Notes: generated by a model from the sequence alone, not told the origin. Counted from the first letter of the stretch, positions 28,535-42,138 are shown. The stretch is DNA of 64,000 nt from Aquabacter sp. L1I39 (GCF_017742835.1 NZ_CP072392.1:3160387-3224386); one strand, 5' to 3'. Numbers and translations: made by a program.

Positions 28535-29869
28535 GTGAGCAAAGCCATGTCCGTCTCGTCCGCTGCCCGTGCGATGGTCCCCTCCCTCGAGGGTTCCGCC
28601 AAGCCGCCGGCGGATGTGAACGCCTATATGCTCGACCTCGGCCGCAAGGCGCGGGCCGCCGGCCGCATCCTCTCCGTTGCCGCTGCGAACCGGAAGACGG
28701 CGGCCCTGAAGGCCGCTGCCGCCGCCATCCGCGCCGCCGCGCCCGCCATCCTGCAGGCCAATGCCCGGGACCTGGAGCGCGCCAAGGCCGATGGGATGAG
28801 CGCTGCTTTCCAGGATCGCCTCGCGCTCACCCCGGCGCGGGTGGAGGCCATCGCCGCCGGCGTGGACATGGTCTCGGCGCTGCCCGATCCGGTGGGCGCT
28901 GTCACCGAGAGCTGGACGCGGCCGAACGGCCTGAAGATTGAGCGTGTGCGCACGCCGCTCGGCGTCATCGGCGTCATCTATGAAAGTCGGCCCAACGTGA
29001 CTGCGGACGCTGCGGCCCTGTGCCTGCGCGCCGGCAACGCGGTGATCCTGCGCGGCGGCTCCGACAGCTTGAATTCATCCGGCGCCATCCATGCCGCCTT
29101 CGTGCAGGGTCTGCGGGAAGCCGGATTGCACGAGGATGCGGTGCAGTTCGTCCCCTTCGCCGACCGCGCCGCCGTGGGTGCCATGCTGGCGGGGCTCGGC
29201 GGCAATCTGGACGTGATCGTGCCGCGCGGCGGCAAGGGCCTGGTGGGGCGGGTGCAGAGCGAGGCCCGCGTGCCGGTCTTCGCGCATCTGGACGGCATCG
29301 TTCATGTCTATGTGCACGGGGCTGCCGACCTCGACATGGCCAAGACCGTGCTTCTCAACGCCAAGATGCGGCGCACTGGCATTTGCGGCGCGGCGGAGAC
29401 GCTGCTGGTGGATGCGGCCTGCGCCTCCACCCATCTGGCGCCGCTGGTGAAGACGCTCCTGGACGCGGGCTGCGAGGTGCGCGGCGACGCGGCGACCCAG
29501 GCCGTCGACCACCGGGTGAAGCCGGCGGTGGAGGCGGATTGGGACACGGAATATGAGGATGCCATCATCTCCGCCAAGGTGGTTGATGGCATCGACGCAG
29601 CGATTGCCCATATCGAGGGTCACGGCTCCCACCACACCGATTCCATCATCACGGCGGACGCGGCGGCGGCGGCCAAGTTCCTGTCGGAAGTGGACTCGGC
29701 CATCGTGGTACACAACGCCTCCACCCAGTTCGCCGATGGCGGCGAGTTCGGGTTCGGTGCCGAGATCGGCATCGCCACCGGCCGCATGCATGCGCGCGGC
29801 CCGGTGGGCGCTGAGCAGCTCACCACCTTCAAGTATCGCGTGCACGGCGCCGGCCAGACCCGCCCGTGA
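28535..29869 (+). CDS. proA: Gamma-glutamyl phosphate reductase
   Basis: Second step of proline synthesis: NADPH-dependent reduction of gamma-glutamyl phosphate. Aldehyde-dehydrogenase-like, 444 residues, with the catalytic Cys in [13 protein letters not shown], the substrate/NADPH region [15 protein letters not shown], and ILRGGSDS. The GTG start at 28535 is preferred because AAGGA lies five bases upstream; an ATG at 28547 would give 440 residues. The stop overlaps nadD. Confidence 0.96.
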   Translation: MSKAMSVSSAARAMVPSLEGSAKPPADVNAYMLDLGRKARAAGRILSVAAANRKTAALKAAAAAIRAAAPAILQANARDLERAKADGMSAAFQDRLALTPARVEAIAAGVDMVSALPDPVGAVTESWTRPNGLKIERVRTPLGVIGVIYESRPNVTADAAALCLRAGNAVILRGGSDSLNSSGAIHAAFVQGLREAGLHEDAVQFVPFADRAAVGAMLAGLGGNLDVIVPRGGKGLVGRVQSEARVPVFAHLDGIVHVYVHGAADLDMAKTVLLNAKMRRTGICGAAETLLVDAACASTHLAPLVKTLLDAGCEVRGDAATQAVDHRVKPAVEADWDTEYEDAIISAKVVDGIDAAIAHIEGHGSHHTDSIITADAAAAAKFLSEVDSAIVVHNASTQFADGGEFGFGAEIGIATGRMHARGPVGAEQLTTFKYRVHGAGQTRP

Positions 29870-30543
29870 TGCCGGAGCATCGGCCCGTGCGCGTGACGCA
29901 GGCGGAGGCCGAGCGCCTGCCCATGGCCGTGCCCGGCCTTCGGGTGGGCCTGTTCGGCGGCTCCTTCAATCCGGCCCATGAGGCGCACCGCGCCGCCAGC
30001 CTCCTGGCTCTGAGGCGGCTGGGGCTGGACCGCATCTGGTGGCTGGTGACACCGGGCAACCCCTTGAAGGACAATCATCGCCTGCCTTCCCTCGCCCATC
30101 GCGTGGCGGCGGCGCGCAAGGTGGCGCGCCATCCGCTCATCGACGTGACCGGTGGCGAGGCCATGCTCGGCACCCGCTATAGCTGCGAGACCGTCGAGCG
30201 GCTGAAGCGGCGCATGCCGCGCCTGCGCTTCGTATGGATTATGGGGGCGGACAATCTCGCCACCTTCCACAAGTGGCAGAGCTGGCGGGAACTGGCCGAT
30301 CTCGTGCCCCTGGCGGTGGTGGACCGCATGGGCTCCTCGCTTGCCGCCACCGCTTCCATTGCCGGGCGCGCGCTGGCCAAATATCGCATCGATGAGAGCG
30401 ACGCGGCCATCCTGCCGACCTTGTCCGCGCCGGCCTGGGTGTTCCTGCACGGCATGAAATCGCCCGTCTCCTCCACCCGCATTCGCGCCGCACAAGAAGC
30501 GGGGCAAGGAAGAGGGGCGGGGGAGGGAGCGCGAAATCCTTGA
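29866..30543 (+). CDS. nadD: Nicotinate-nucleotide adenylyltransferase
   Basis: Joins nicotinate mononucleotide and ATP to deamido-NAD. It has 225 residues. [17 protein letters not shown] near residue 27 is the nucleotidyl-transferase signature with HxxH in place of the commoner HxGH, a variant usual in alphaproteobacteria. SSTRIR near the C-terminus is the second ATP-binding motif. It overlaps the proA stop (GTGATG), with either GTG at 29866 or ATG at 29869 as start. Order proA-nadD-rsfS-rlmH is conserved in the class. Confidence 0.95.
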   Translation: MMPEHRPVRVTQAEAERLPMAVPGLRVGLFGGSFNPAHEAHRAASLLALRRLGLDRIWWLVTPGNPLKDNHRLPSLAHRVAAARKVARHPLIDVTGGEAMLGTRYSCETVERLKRRMPRLRFVWIMGADNLATFHKWQSWRELADLVPLAVVDRMGSSLAATASIAGRALAKYRIDESDAAILPTLSAPAWVFLHGMKSPVSSTRIRAAQEAGQGRGAGEGARNP

Positions 30544-30642
30544 TGTTTGCTGGATTTTAAGGCATTGTTAGCGGTGCGGCTCCAGGGATCGGCTTCGTCG
30601 GTTCCCAGGGGGCCGTTGATTTGATCGAGAGGATCTGGACCC

Positions 30643-31041
30643 CTGTCCACGACGGCTCTTCTGGCGGCCGCCCCCACCCCGGCGCCCGCTTCAGTCTCCG
30701 AAGCGCAGCTTGATGCGGAGGAGATTCTCGCCTTCGTCACTGCCAGCCTCGATGACGACAAGTCGGAAGACATCGTCTCCATCGACCTGCGGGGCAAGAC
30801 ATCCATCGCCGATTATATGGTGATCGCGTCCGGCCGCTCGCAGCGGCATGTGGGCGCTGTCGCCGATCACCTGATCGAGGGCCTCAAGGCCAAGGGCGTG
30901 CGCAATGTGCGCGTCGAGGGTCAGCCGGCTTGCGATTGGGTGCTGATCGACGCGGGCGACGTGATCATCCACGTCTTCCAGCCGGAAGTCCGCAGCTTCT
31001 ACAATATTGAGAAGATGTGGTCCGGCACCGCGCGCGCCTGA
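30643..31041 (+). CDS. rsfS: Ribosome silencing factor RsfS, apparent CTG start
   Basis: Blocks joining of ribosomal subunits in starvation by binding L14. The 132-residue product contains the full DUF143 domain: [30 protein letters not shown], then [27 protein letters not shown]. The in-frame ATG at 30817 would delete the first third of the domain. Upstream in this frame, down to the stop at 30622, there is no ATG, GTG or TTG. CTG at 30643 has AGAGGA nine bases ahead and is the best start; an ATT at 30724 is less likely. It is followed by rlmH after 34 bases. Confidence 0.88.
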   Translation: MSTTALLAAAPTPAPASVSEAQLDAEEILAFVTASLDDDKSEDIVSIDLRGKTSIADYMVIASGRSQRHVGAVADHLIEGLKAKGVRNVRVEGQPACDWVLIDAGDVIIHVFQPEVRSFYNIEKMWSGTARA

Positions 31042-31075
31042 GCGTTCGACGGCCGCGCCGCGCGGAGGAGGTGCG

Positions 31076-31558
31076 GTGCGCCTGCAGCTTGTCTGTGTCG
31101 GCCGCCTGAAGGCAGGCGCCGAGCGGGAATTGGTTGGCCGCTATCTGGATCGGGCGAAAGCCTCCGGCCGCGCGCTGGGGCTTGCCGGCTTCGAGGTGGC
31201 CGAACTCTCCGAATCCGCCGCCCGCCGTGCCGAAGACCGCATGTCCGAGGAAGGCGGGGCTATCCTCGCTGCCCTTGCTCCGGGCGCCCGCATCGTGGCA
31301 CTGGACCCGCGCGGCAAGCCTCTGACCAGTGAAGACTTTTCCGCCCGTATCGCCACCGTGCGCGATGCCGGCGCCCCGGCCATGGCCTTCGTCATCGGCG
31401 GAGCGGATGGTTTGAGCCCTGCCGTGCGTGAGAAGGCCGACCTGCTTCTCGCCTTCGGCGCCGCCACCTTTCCCCACCAATTGGTGCGGGTGATGCTGGC
31501 GGAACAGCTCTATCGCGCCACCACCATCCTCTCAGGCCATCCCTATCATCGAGCTTGA
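31076..31558 (+). CDS. rlmH: 23S rRNA (pseudouridine1915-N3)-methyltransferase RlmH
   Basis: A 160-residue SPOUT-class methyltransferase acting on pseudouridine 1915 of assembled ribosomes. [13 protein letters not shown] is the SAM-binding knot region, and the C-terminal [29 protein letters not shown] is diagnostic for the family. The GTG start at 31076 has GGAGGAG five bases upstream. It is downstream of rsfS, as in most bacteria. Confidence 0.97.
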   Translation: MRLQLVCVGRLKAGAERELVGRYLDRAKASGRALGLAGFEVAELSESAARRAEDRMSEEGGAILAALAPGARIVALDPRGKPLTSEDFSARIATVRDAGAPAMAFVIGGADGLSPAVREKADLLLAFGAATFPHQLVRVMLAEQLYRATTILSGHPYHRA

Positions 31559-31567
31559 GCGGGCCAC

Positions 31568-32284
31568 TCACCGCCCCGGCAGGCTGGCGCCGCCATCGAC
31601 TCCGATCACCTGCCCGGTGATGAAGCTCGCATCCTCCGAGAGCAGGAAGGCGATGGCGGCGGCCACTTCTGCCGGCTCGCCCACGCGCCCCATGGGCACG
31701 GCCCGCAGCGCCCGCGCTTCCGATTCGCTGCCCGGCGGGCGGGCGCTGCGAAACAATTCCGTTCCGATGGGGCCAGGGGCCACCGCGTTGCAGGTGATGC
31801 CGAAGGGCGCCAGTTCCAGCGCCCAGGTGCCGGTGCACCCCATGAGCGCCGCCTTGGCGGCGGAATAGGCGGTGCGGTCGATGCTGCCATGCATGGCCCG
31901 GCTTACCACATTGACGATGCGGCCATGGCGGCGCGCTTTAAGGCCCTCGACAAAGAACTGCGTGACCTGCACCGCCGAGCGCAGGTTCAGGTCGATCACA
32001 GCCTGGAAGGTGGCAAGATCCACCGCGCCGAAAGGCTGGGGCATGACGGCGCCCACATTGTTGACGATGCCCGACACAGTGAAATGGCTCGCCACCTCCT
32101 CCAGTGCGGCGGTGGTGGCGACGACGTCGGAGAGGTCGCAGGCGATGAGTGTGCCGGGAAAGGCCACATCCTCGACGCCCCGGGCTAGACCGACCACGAT
32201 CCGCCCCTCGCCAGCCAGACGCTGGGCGGTGGCAAGGCCGATGCCCTTGGAAGCGCCGGTGATGAGAATGGCGGTCTCGTCCAT
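31568..32284 (-). CDS. Short-chain dehydrogenase/reductase
   Basis: A 238-residue NAD(P)-dependent SDR. The Rossmann motif TGASKGIG is at residues 9-16, NNVGAV near 75, and the catalytic Tyr/Lys pair in YSAAKAAL near 140. An Arg/Gly-rich segment after strand two (GLARGVEDV) suggests NADP(H) preference. It ends in IGVDGGASLPGR, as in FabG-like enzymes. It lies alone on the minus strand between rlmH and envC. The substrate is unknown. Confidence 0.9.
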   Translation of the reverse strand: MDETAILITGASKGIGLATAQRLAGEGRIVVGLARGVEDVAFPGTLIACDLSDVVATTAALEEVASHFTVSGIVNNVGAVMPQPFGAVDLATFQAVIDLNLRSAVQVTQFFVEGLKARRHGRIVNVVSRAMHGSIDRTAYSAAKAALMGCTGTWALELAPFGITCNAVAPGPIGTELFRSARPPGSESEARALRAVPMGRVGEPAEVAAAIAFLLSEDASFITGQVIGVDGGASLPGR

Positions 32285-32383
32285 GCTGCCCCTCTCCTTC
32301 CTTATCGCGCCCCTGGCGCTTTGCCGGCATTTGGCCGGTCATGGTTTACGTCTCCTAAACCCGGCCCGGTTAAGGCTGCGTTC

Positions 32384-33775
32384 ATGACCGCACGTCCGCG
32401 CCGGCACGCTCGCATCCTGACCCTCGGGGGCCTCGTCCTCGCGGGCGCCGGGCTGTTGCCGGCCGTGCTGGAGGCGCAGACCGCGCAGAAGCCCAGCCCC
32501 CCCGCCACCGCGTCCCCGCCGCAGCCGGCACCCCCCTCCCCCTTGCCGAAGCCGCGCCCCGGAGGGCGGGCGAATCTCGGGGAGTTGGACCTCGATACGG
32601 AGGCCATCCGAGCGGAGATTGCCCGCAACGCCGCCTTCCAGACCACGCTGCGCCAGGACCTTGAGGCCGCCCGCACGGATCGCGGCAAGCTCAACCGGCT
32701 TCTGTTGGATGCGACCACCCGCATCCGCACCGTCGAGCAGCAATTGATCGACCTGGAGCCGCGCCTCGCCACCCTCGACCGGTCCGCCGCGGATCTGCGG
32801 CAGTCATTGCTGCAGCGCCGCGACCTCCTGGCCGAGGTGCTGGCGGCCTTGGTGCGCATGGGCCGCAATCCGCCGCCCGCCTTGCTCATGCGTCCGGACG
32901 ATGCGCTCGATTCCGTGCGCTCCGCCATCCTTTTGGGCGCGCTCCTGCCCGAATTGCGGGTGGAAGCGGAGACGCTGGCTGCCGACTTGAGCGAACTGTC
33001 CCGTGTGCGCGCCGAAATGGTATCGGCGCAGGATGCCTTGAAGGGCCTGCGCACGGCCCTGGAAGAGGACCGGGTGCGCATCGGCGCCCTGGTGGAAGAG
33101 CGCCAGAAGCGGGAGGCGGAAGCGCAGGTGGCCCAGCCGGGCGACCGGGCGCAGGCGGAGCTGGTGGCCCGGAACACTCCGGACGTGCACGATCTCGTGA
33201 CCCGGCTCGAAACCGAGGTGGCTCCGGCGAGCCGCGCGGCCGATGCGGCCAAGGCGGGCACGGGAGCGTCTGTCGCCGAGGGCGCGCCCGGAACCACCGA
33301 ACTGGCGGCCCTGTCCAACCCCGGACGACTGTCCCCCGCCATGCCGTTCGCGCAGGCTAAAGGCTTGCTGCCGCTACCGGTCGCGGGGGTGCGGGTGCGG
33401 GAATTCGGTGCCACCGATGCGGTGGGGGTCACCGAGAAGGGGCTCACCATCGCCACCCGCGCGGGCGCCCAGGTGGCATCCCCGGTGGATGGCTGGGTGG
33501 TCTATGCAGGACCCTTCCGCAGCTATGGGCAACTCTTGATCATCAATGCCGGCGGCGGGTACCATATCTTGATGGCGGGGATGGAACGGATTTCGGTCGA
33601 TCTCGGCCAGTTCGTCCTGACGGGGGAGCCGGTCGCGGTGATGGGCGGCGGATCACGATCTGCCGGTTCAGCCTCGGGACAGCCGCAATTGTATGTCGAG
33701 TTCCGAAAAGACGGAGTCTCGATCGACCCCGCCCCATGGTGGGCGGCAACGGACAGTCAGAAGGTGCGCGGATGA
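32384..33775 (+). CDS. envC: Murein hydrolase activator EnvC
   Basis: A periplasmic activator of cell-wall amidases at division. It has 463 residues: a signal peptide (to about VLEAQTAQ), a Pro-rich linker, two long coiled-coil stretches (about 70-260), and a C-terminal LytM-like domain from about 340 (ATRAGAQVASPVDGWVVYAGPF). The usual zinc ligands of active M23 peptidases are not evident: GGGYHILMAG keeps only one His. This matches EnvC-type catalytically dead activators. Its stop overlaps ctpA by ATGA. Confidence 0.9.
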   Translation: MTARPRRHARILTLGGLVLAGAGLLPAVLEAQTAQKPSPPATASPPQPAPPSPLPKPRPGGRANLGELDLDTEAIRAEIARNAAFQTTLRQDLEAARTDRGKLNRLLLDATTRIRTVEQQLIDLEPRLATLDRSAADLRQSLLQRRDLLAEVLAALVRMGRNPPPALLMRPDDALDSVRSAILLGALLPELRVEAETLAADLSELSRVRAEMVSAQDALKGLRTALEEDRVRIGALVEERQKREAEAQVAQPGDRAQAELVARNTPDVHDLVTRLETEVAPASRAADAAKAGTGASVAEGAPGTTELAALSNPGRLSPAMPFAQAKGLLPLPVAGVRVREFGATDAVGVTEKGLTIATRAGAQVASPVDGWVVYAGPFRSYGQLLIINAGGGYHILMAGMERISVDLGQFVLTGEPVAVMGGGSRSAGSASGQPQLYVEFRKDGVSIDPAPWWAATDSQKVRG

Positions 33776-35121
33776 TGCGTCGTACGTCTTTCTTTGTTGT
33801 CGGCGTCGCGGCCGGCGCCTTGGGGGCGGTTCTCGCCACCCAGCCGGGCATGCTGTCCAGCATGGCGGCGCAGGCGGCATCGTCCGACACCTACCGCCAG
33901 TTGAATCTCTTCGGTGACGTGTTCGAGAAGGTCCGCTCCGACTATGTGGAGAAGCCGGACGACGCCAAGCTGGTGGAAGCGGCCATCAACGGCATGCTCG
34001 CCGGCCTCGACCCCCATTCCTCCTACATGGACGCGAAGAGCTTCCGCGACATGCAGGTGCAGACCCGCGGCGAGTTTGGCGGCCTCGGCATCGAGGTCAC
34101 CATGGAAGACGGCCTTGTGAAGGTCATCTCGCCCATCGACGATACCCCGGCCTCCAAGGCGGGCGTGCAGGCCGGCGATATCATCACCAAGCTCGACGGC
34201 GAGCAGGTGCAGGGCATGACCCTGAACCAGGCGGTGGAGAAGATGCGCGGCGCGGTCAATACGCCGATCACGCTCACCATCGTGCGCAAGGGCCAGGACA
34301 AGCCGATCGAGATCAAGGTGGTTCGCGACACCATCCGCATCAAGTCGGTGCGCTCGCGCGTCGAAAATGGCGATATCGGCTATGTGCGTGTCACCTCGTT
34401 CAACGAACAGACCTACGACAACCTGAAGAAGGCCGTCGAAGATCTCACCGCGCAGATCGGCCCCGACAAGATCAAGGGCTACATCCTCGACCTGCGCAAC
34501 AATCCCGGTGGACTGCTCGACCAGGCCATCGCGGTCTCCGACGCCTTCCTCGACCGGGGCGAGATCGTCTCCACCCGCGGCCGCAACGCGGACGAGACGC
34601 AGCGCTTCAACGCCCGCAACGGCGATCTGACCAAGGGCAAGCCGATCATCGTGCTGACCAATGGCGGCTCCGCCTCGGCCTCCGAGATCGTGGCCGGTGC
34701 GCTGCAGGACCACAAGCGGGCGACGATCCTGGGCTCGCGCTCCTTCGGCAAGGGCTCGGTGCAGACCATCATCCCGCTCGGCGGCAATGGTGCCCTGCGC
34801 CTGACCACCGCGCGCTATTACACGCCATCGGGCCGCTCCATCCAGGCCAAGGGCATCGAGCCGGACATCGTGCTGGTGCAGGACCTGCCGGACGAGCAGA
34901 AGGCCAAGATCACGGCCGCTGGTGGCGACACCACCCGCGGCGAGGCTTCGCTGAAGGGCCACCTGAAGAATGGCGAGGACGAGCAGGCGGGTTCGCCCTC
35001 CTACGTGCCGCCGGATCCCAAGGACGACACCCAGCTCAAGATGGCAGTGGACCTCTTGGAGGGCACCATCAAGAACGCGGCCTTCCCGCCCAACCCGACC
35101 AAGGCCAGCGTCGCCAACTGA
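33772..35121 (+). CDS. ctpA: Carboxy-terminal processing protease CtpA, S41 family
   Basis: A 449-residue periplasmic serine protease. An N-terminal hydrophobic signal anchor (SFFVVGVAAGALGAVLA) is followed by a PDZ domain (about 95-180, with GGLGIEV and ASKAGVQAGDIITKLDG) and the S41 catalytic core. The nucleophile Ser is in TNGGSASASEIVAGAL and the general-base Lys in SFGKGSVQT. The start at 33772 overlaps the envC stop, so the two wall-related genes are coupled. A terminator follows 25 bases after the stop. Confidence 0.96.
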   Translation: MMRRTSFFVVGVAAGALGAVLATQPGMLSSMAAQAASSDTYRQLNLFGDVFEKVRSDYVEKPDDAKLVEAAINGMLAGLDPHSSYMDAKSFRDMQVQTRGEFGGLGIEVTMEDGLVKVISPIDDTPASKAGVQAGDIITKLDGEQVQGMTLNQAVEKMRGAVNTPITLTIVRKGQDKPIEIKVVRDTIRIKSVRSRVENGDIGYVRVTSFNEQTYDNLKKAVEDLTAQIGPDKIKGYILDLRNNPGGLLDQAIAVSDAFLDRGEIVSTRGRNADETQRFNARNGDLTKGKPIIVLTNGGSASASEIVAGALQDHKRATILGSRSFGKGSVQTIIPLGGNGALRLTTARYYTPSGRSIQAKGIEPDIVLVQDLPDEQKAKITAAGGDTTRGEASLKGHLKNGEDEQAGSPSYVPPDPKDDTQLKMAVDLLEGTIKNAAFPPNPTKASVAN

Positions 35122-35146
35122 TCGGCGCCGCGCCTGTTCGGCTCCC

Positions 35147-35184
35147 ATGCCCGCCGGGGAAACCCTGCGGGCATTTTTATTTTT
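35147..35184 (+). terminator. Rho-independent terminator after ctpA
   Basis: ATGCCCGC (35147-35154) pairs with GCGGGCAT (35167-35174); the 12-base loop contains a further GGG/CCC pairing. The stem is followed by TTTTATTTTT. Confidence 0.9.
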
Positions 35185-35593
35185 GCGGGCGTGTCCGCGA
35201 TTCAGATCAATGCACAGGCAACGCCATCGGGTGCGAATCGCAGTTTTGCGCGCCGCACGCCCAAAGCCTTGAGCTATCGGCGCCAGAAACGGCGCGTACA
35301 CAGGGAAAGCGGCGGATCTGACGCAGCGGCACATGGGCCGCGGGGCTTCGATTTATGCCCCTGCGTCAGCGAAAAAAGCGCCTTTGCGGCGGCCGGTGCG
35401 GCAATGCGGCACGAATGTGGGAGATCGGTCATGTTGCCGCGTCGCAAAGCCTGTGTTAGGCAACCCCCGCAAATCGGGAACCGGCTCTGACGTGTTTCCG
35501 AGGGCGCACATCGATATTCCCAACAGATCAAGGGTTTGGGCATTGGACAGCGTGCTGGGCGCTGTCGGGCCACAAGATCCGAGAGAGGCGCGG
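35185..35593. other. Non-coding stretch upstream of the ATP synthase operon
   Basis: About 410 bp with no credible gene on either strand. It must hold the atp promoter. TTGCCG at 35434-35439 with TTAGGC at 35456-35461 (16-base spacer) is one candidate, which would give a leader of roughly 125 bases. No riboswitch or clear operator was recognised. Confidence 0.4.
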
Positions 35594-37677
<2,084 letters not shown>

Positions 37678-37733
37678 GCCCTGACGGACGCTCTTCGGCT
37701 TCCGATGGAAAGTGACGCAAAGGGACGGGTGCG

Positions 37734-38603
37734 ATGGCGAGCCTGAAAGACCTACGAAACCGCATCGCCTCGGTGAAGGCGACGCAGAAGATCACCAAGG
37801 CGATGCAGATGGTCGCCGCGGCGAAGCTGCGTCGCGCCCAGATGGCGGCGGAAGCCGCCCGCCCGTTCGCGGAGCGTATGGATGCGGTCCTCGGCAACCT
37901 GGCCGGGGGCATGACCACCAGTGCGGATACCCCGCTGCTGCTCTCGGGCACCGGTTCTGACCAGCGGCACCTGCTGCTGGTCTGCACCGGCGAGCGCGGC
38001 CTGTGCGGTGCCTTCAACACCTCCATCGTGCGCCTGGCGCGCGAGCGGGCGCAGTCGCTGATGGCGCAAGGCAAGGACGTGAAGTTCTTCTGCGTCGGCC
38101 GCAAGGGCTATGACCAGATCCGCCGGCAGTTCCCCAACCAGATCGTCGAGCTGGTGGACCTGCGTTCGGTGCGGACCCTGAGCTTCATCAACGCCCAGGA
38201 CATCGCCCACAAGGTGATTTCCCTGTTCGAGCAGGGCAGCTTCGACGTCTGCACCCTGTTCTATTCCAACTTCAAGTCGGTGATCGCCCAGATCCCCACG
38301 GCCCAGCAGATCATTCCCGCCACCTTCGAGGCGAAGGCCGGCGAGGCGGTGATCTATGATTATGAGCCCGAGGAAAGCGAGATCCTGGCGGACCTCCTGC
38401 CCCGCAACATTGCGGTCCAGGTCTTCCGCGCTTTGCTTGAGAATCAGGCCTCCTTCTACGGCGCCCAGATGAGCGCCATGGACAATGCGACGCGCAATGC
38501 GGGCGACATGATCAAGAAGCAGACGCTGGTCTACAACCGGACCCGTCAGGCCATGATCACGAAGGAACTCATCGAAATCATCTCCGGCGCCGAAGCGCTC
38601 TGA
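37734..38603 (+). CDS. atpG: ATP synthase F1 gamma subunit
   Basis: The 289-residue rotor shaft. The N-terminal helix [20 protein letters not shown] and the C-terminal helix ending [15 protein letters not shown] form the coiled coil inside the F1 head. The conserved [13 protein letters not shown] segment is near residues 84-97. It lies 56 bases after atpA and 30 bases before atpD. Confidence 0.98.
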   Translation: MASLKDLRNRIASVKATQKITKAMQMVAAAKLRRAQMAAEAARPFAERMDAVLGNLAGGMTTSADTPLLLSGTGSDQRHLLLVCTGERGLCGAFNTSIVRLARERAQSLMAQGKDVKFFCVGRKGYDQIRRQFPNQIVELVDLRSVRTLSFINAQDIAHKVISLFEQGSFDVCTLFYSNFKSVIAQIPTAQQIIPATFEAKAGEAVIYDYEPEESEILADLLPRNIAVQVFRALLENQASFYGAQMSAMDNATRNAGDMIKKQTLVYNRTRQAMITKELIEIISGAEAL

Positions 38604-38621
38604 CGGCAGCGGGACGGATAA

Positions 38622-40070
<1,449 letters not shown>

Positions 40071-40078
40071 TCGATCCG

Positions 40079-40137
40079 GGAACCCCGAACGGGGGTTCCG
40101 GTTCTAGGACAAGGACGGCCGCGCTTGCCGCGCGGCC
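40079..40137 (+). promoter_or_regulatory. Two intercistronic hairpins between atpD and atpC
   Basis: GGAACCCC/GGGGTTCC (40079-40099, five-base loop) and GGCCGCGC/GCGCGGCC (40117-40137, five-base loop) lie in the 147-base gap, the longest inside the operon. Neither has a T-run, so they look like RNA processing or stability elements, or weak attenuators, rather than terminators. Confidence 0.55.
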
Positions 40138-40217
40138 GCTGCCGCAGCCCAGGGCGGATCGATCCATGTGAGATCGGCGTCCGGGCCGGCAATGTGACGG
40201 CGGATTGAGAGGCAGAC

Positions 40218-40634
40218 ATGGCCAACTTCACGTTTGAGCTCGTTTCGCCCGAGCGGCTGATCTTTTCCGGCCAGGTGGACAGCGTCGATGTCCCCGGCTC
40301 CGAGGGTGATTTCGGCGTCGGCGCGGGCCACGCGCCCTTCATCGCCACGCTCCGGCCGGGCATCCTGACCATTCACGGCCAGGGCGCCCCCAAGCGCATG
40401 TTCGTGCGCGGCGGCTTTGCCGAGGTGAACGGCGCGGGCCTGACCGTGCTCGCCGAGCGCGCCACGCCGGTGGAGGAAATCCACCTGGACCAGCTGCGCC
40501 AGCTCATCAAGGACGCCCAGGAAGACCTGGCGGACGCCCGCTCCGACGAGGCCAAGACCAAGGCCCAGACCCAGCTGTCCGACCTCCAGCAGGTGCTGGA
40601 CGTTCTGACCCAGCAGGGCGGCACCGCACACTGA
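40218..40634 (+). CDS. atpC: ATP synthase F1 epsilon subunit
   Basis: The 138-residue rotor subunit with regulatory function. The N-terminal beta sandwich FTFELVSPERLIFSGQV and the motif GSEGDFGVGAGHAPFI are typical. The C-terminal helical region (LDQLRQLIKDAQEDLADA) is the mobile inhibitory part. It closes the operon and is followed by a strong terminator. Confidence 0.97.
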   Translation: MANFTFELVSPERLIFSGQVDSVDVPGSEGDFGVGAGHAPFIATLRPGILTIHGQGAPKRMFVRGGFAEVNGAGLTVLAERATPVEEIHLDQLRQLIKDAQEDLADARSDEAKTKAQTQLSDLQQVLDVLTQQGGTAH

Positions 40635-40667
40635 GGCGAATTTGGCGCCAGCCATCGATTGAGACAC

Positions 40668-40699
40668 AAAAGGGGAAGGCCCGCGCCTTCCCCTTTTTG
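40668..40699 (+). terminator. Rho-independent terminator of the atp operon
   Basis: AAAAGGGGAAGG (40668-40679) pairs perfectly with CCTTCCCCTTTT (40686-40697) around a six-base loop, ending in TTTTT, 33 bases after the atpC stop. Confidence 0.93.
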
Positions 40700-40857
40700 C
40701 ATTGAGGGTGTTGGAAAGCCGAAGCTGGAGCCTGGCCTGGGGCGGGGAGGGGGCCTTGCCGGCGGCTCCCTGTAGGAAAGCGTGGCTCTGCGAGCCCGCC
40801 GCCTCGCCGCGCGAGTGGGGGCTCGGATCCACTTCTCGGCCCCAGGGGCCGCGTTTG

Positions 40858-41361
40858 TCAGACCGCGAAGCGACGGAATTCGTTGGCCACCCGCTCATAG
40901 ACGGGCCGCTTGAAGGGCACCACCAGTTCGGGCGCGCGCTCCAGGCTTTCCCAGCGCCAGGCCATGAACTCCGCCTTGTGGTGTCCGCCGCCGGGTTTGA
41001 GGATCTCGATCTCCCCCTCGTCCCCGGTGAAGGCGAAGGCGAACCATTTCTGGGTCTGGCCACGATACTTGCCCCTCCAGGCCTGGCCGACGATGCGGCC
41101 GGGAAGGTCGTAGGACAACCAGTCCTCGATCTCGCCCAGCTTCTTCACCGAGCGGATGGACGTCTCCTCATAAAGCTCGCGCAAGGCGGCCTCATACGGG
41201 TCCTCGCCCTTGTCGATGCCGCCCTGGGGCAATTGCCAGGAATAGGTCATGTCCACATGCTCGGGGCCGCCGGCGCGCTGGCCCATGAAGACACGGCCGG
41301 CACGATCGAAGACGGCGATGCCCACGCAGGGGCGATAGGGAAGGTCATCGGACGAGCGCAT
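40858..41361 (-). CDS. rppH: RNA 5'-pyrophosphohydrolase, Nudix family
   Basis: Removes pyrophosphate from 5'-triphosphorylated mRNA, triggering decay; the family also covers dinucleoside polyphosphate hydrolases. It has 167 residues. The Nudix box runs from [18 protein letters not shown] to RELYEETSI (about 43-67). The N-terminal [23 protein letters not shown] and the late [13 protein letters not shown] are typical of RppH. The start at 41361 gives the normal N-terminus. It is convergent with atpC. Confidence 0.95.
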   Translation of the reverse strand: MRSSDDLPYRPCVGIAVFDRAGRVFMGQRAGGPEHVDMTYSWQLPQGGIDKGEDPYEAALRELYEETSIRSVKKLGEIEDWLSYDLPGRIVGQAWRGKYRGQTQKWFAFAFTGDEGEIEILKPGGGHHKAEFMAWRWESLERAPELVVPFKRPVYERVANEFRRFAV

Positions 41362-41505
41362 GGGCGGCGGATCCTGTGGCTGAAGCGGTCGGGCTCCAGA
41401 TAGCAGATCGCGCCGCGCCGCGCGCGGGCCTTGCGCCGCACGCGGCCGGTCCGGAGCGCCCACTGCCCGGGGAAGCGGGGGCCACCCCGAGGCCCGGGCG
41501 TGCCC

Positions 41506-42138
41506 TCAATGGGTGAGGGCGCGATGGTGGGGGAGGGCGGTCGATCCCCAGGCGCGCAGCGAGGCCCAGGTGCGCCGCTCCAACTGGAAGCGGTCCACCG
41601 GAACCGAGGCGCCGAGCGCCTTCACGCGGCACAGGCCCACCCCGCACCACTGGAACGCGCACTTCTCCAGCACCCGGCGAGAGGCCGGATTGACCACGCG
41701 GGCGGCGCCCAGAATGCGGTCGTGGTCGGTCTCGGAGAAGACGAAATCGATGATGGCACGCACCGCCTCGGTGGCGATGCCGCGCCCCCAATGGGGCTCG
41801 CCGATCCAATAGCCGATCTCGGGCGCGCTCTCGCCCTTGCGCTGGCCGAAGCCGCACATGCCGGCGAAGGCGAAGCCGCCTTCCTGCTTTAGGAAAATGG
41901 CGAAGGTGATGCCGTTGGCGGTGGCGGCCAGGGTGTCGACGAAGGCGCGGGCGTCCGACGGGCGATAGGGATGGGGCAGGTTCGCGGTCATTTCCGCGAT
42001 CCGGACATTATTGGCAAGGGCTGCAATGGCGGGCACGTCCTCGACCCGGGGCATGCGGAGCACGAGCCGCTCGGTTTCGAGGACGGGGATACTGCTCTCC
42101 TGGAGCAGGACCTGCGACGGGCACTCGACGATGGTCAT
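41506..42138 (-). CDS. GNAT-family N-acetyltransferase, RimJ/RimL-like
   Basis: A 210-residue acetyltransferase. LETERLVLRMPRVEDVPAIAALANN (about 20-44) opens the GNAT fold, and the acetyl-CoA loop is near GYWIGEPHWGRGIATEAVRAIIDF. RVVNPASRRVLEKCAFQWCG is the typical RimJ/RimL C-terminal motif. In related genomes a similar GNAT gene lies between rpmA and obgE; here it follows rpmA but obgE is 17 kb away. The substrate is unknown. Confidence 0.88.
   Translation of the reverse strand: MTIVECPSQVLLQESSIPVLETERLVLRMPRVEDVPAIAALANNVRIAEMTANLPHPYRPSDARAFVDTLAATANGITFAIFLKQEGGFAFAGMCGFGQRKGESAPEIGYWIGEPHWGRGIATEAVRAIIDFVFSETDHDRILGAARVVNPASRRVLEKCAFQWCGVGLCRVKALGASVPVDRFQLERRTWASLRAWGSTALPHHRALTH

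Noticed and set aside
35185..35593. tRNA or small RNA gene upstream of the atp operon
   Set aside because: No T-loop signature or cloverleaf pairing was seen, and no internal terminator follows a candidate transcript.
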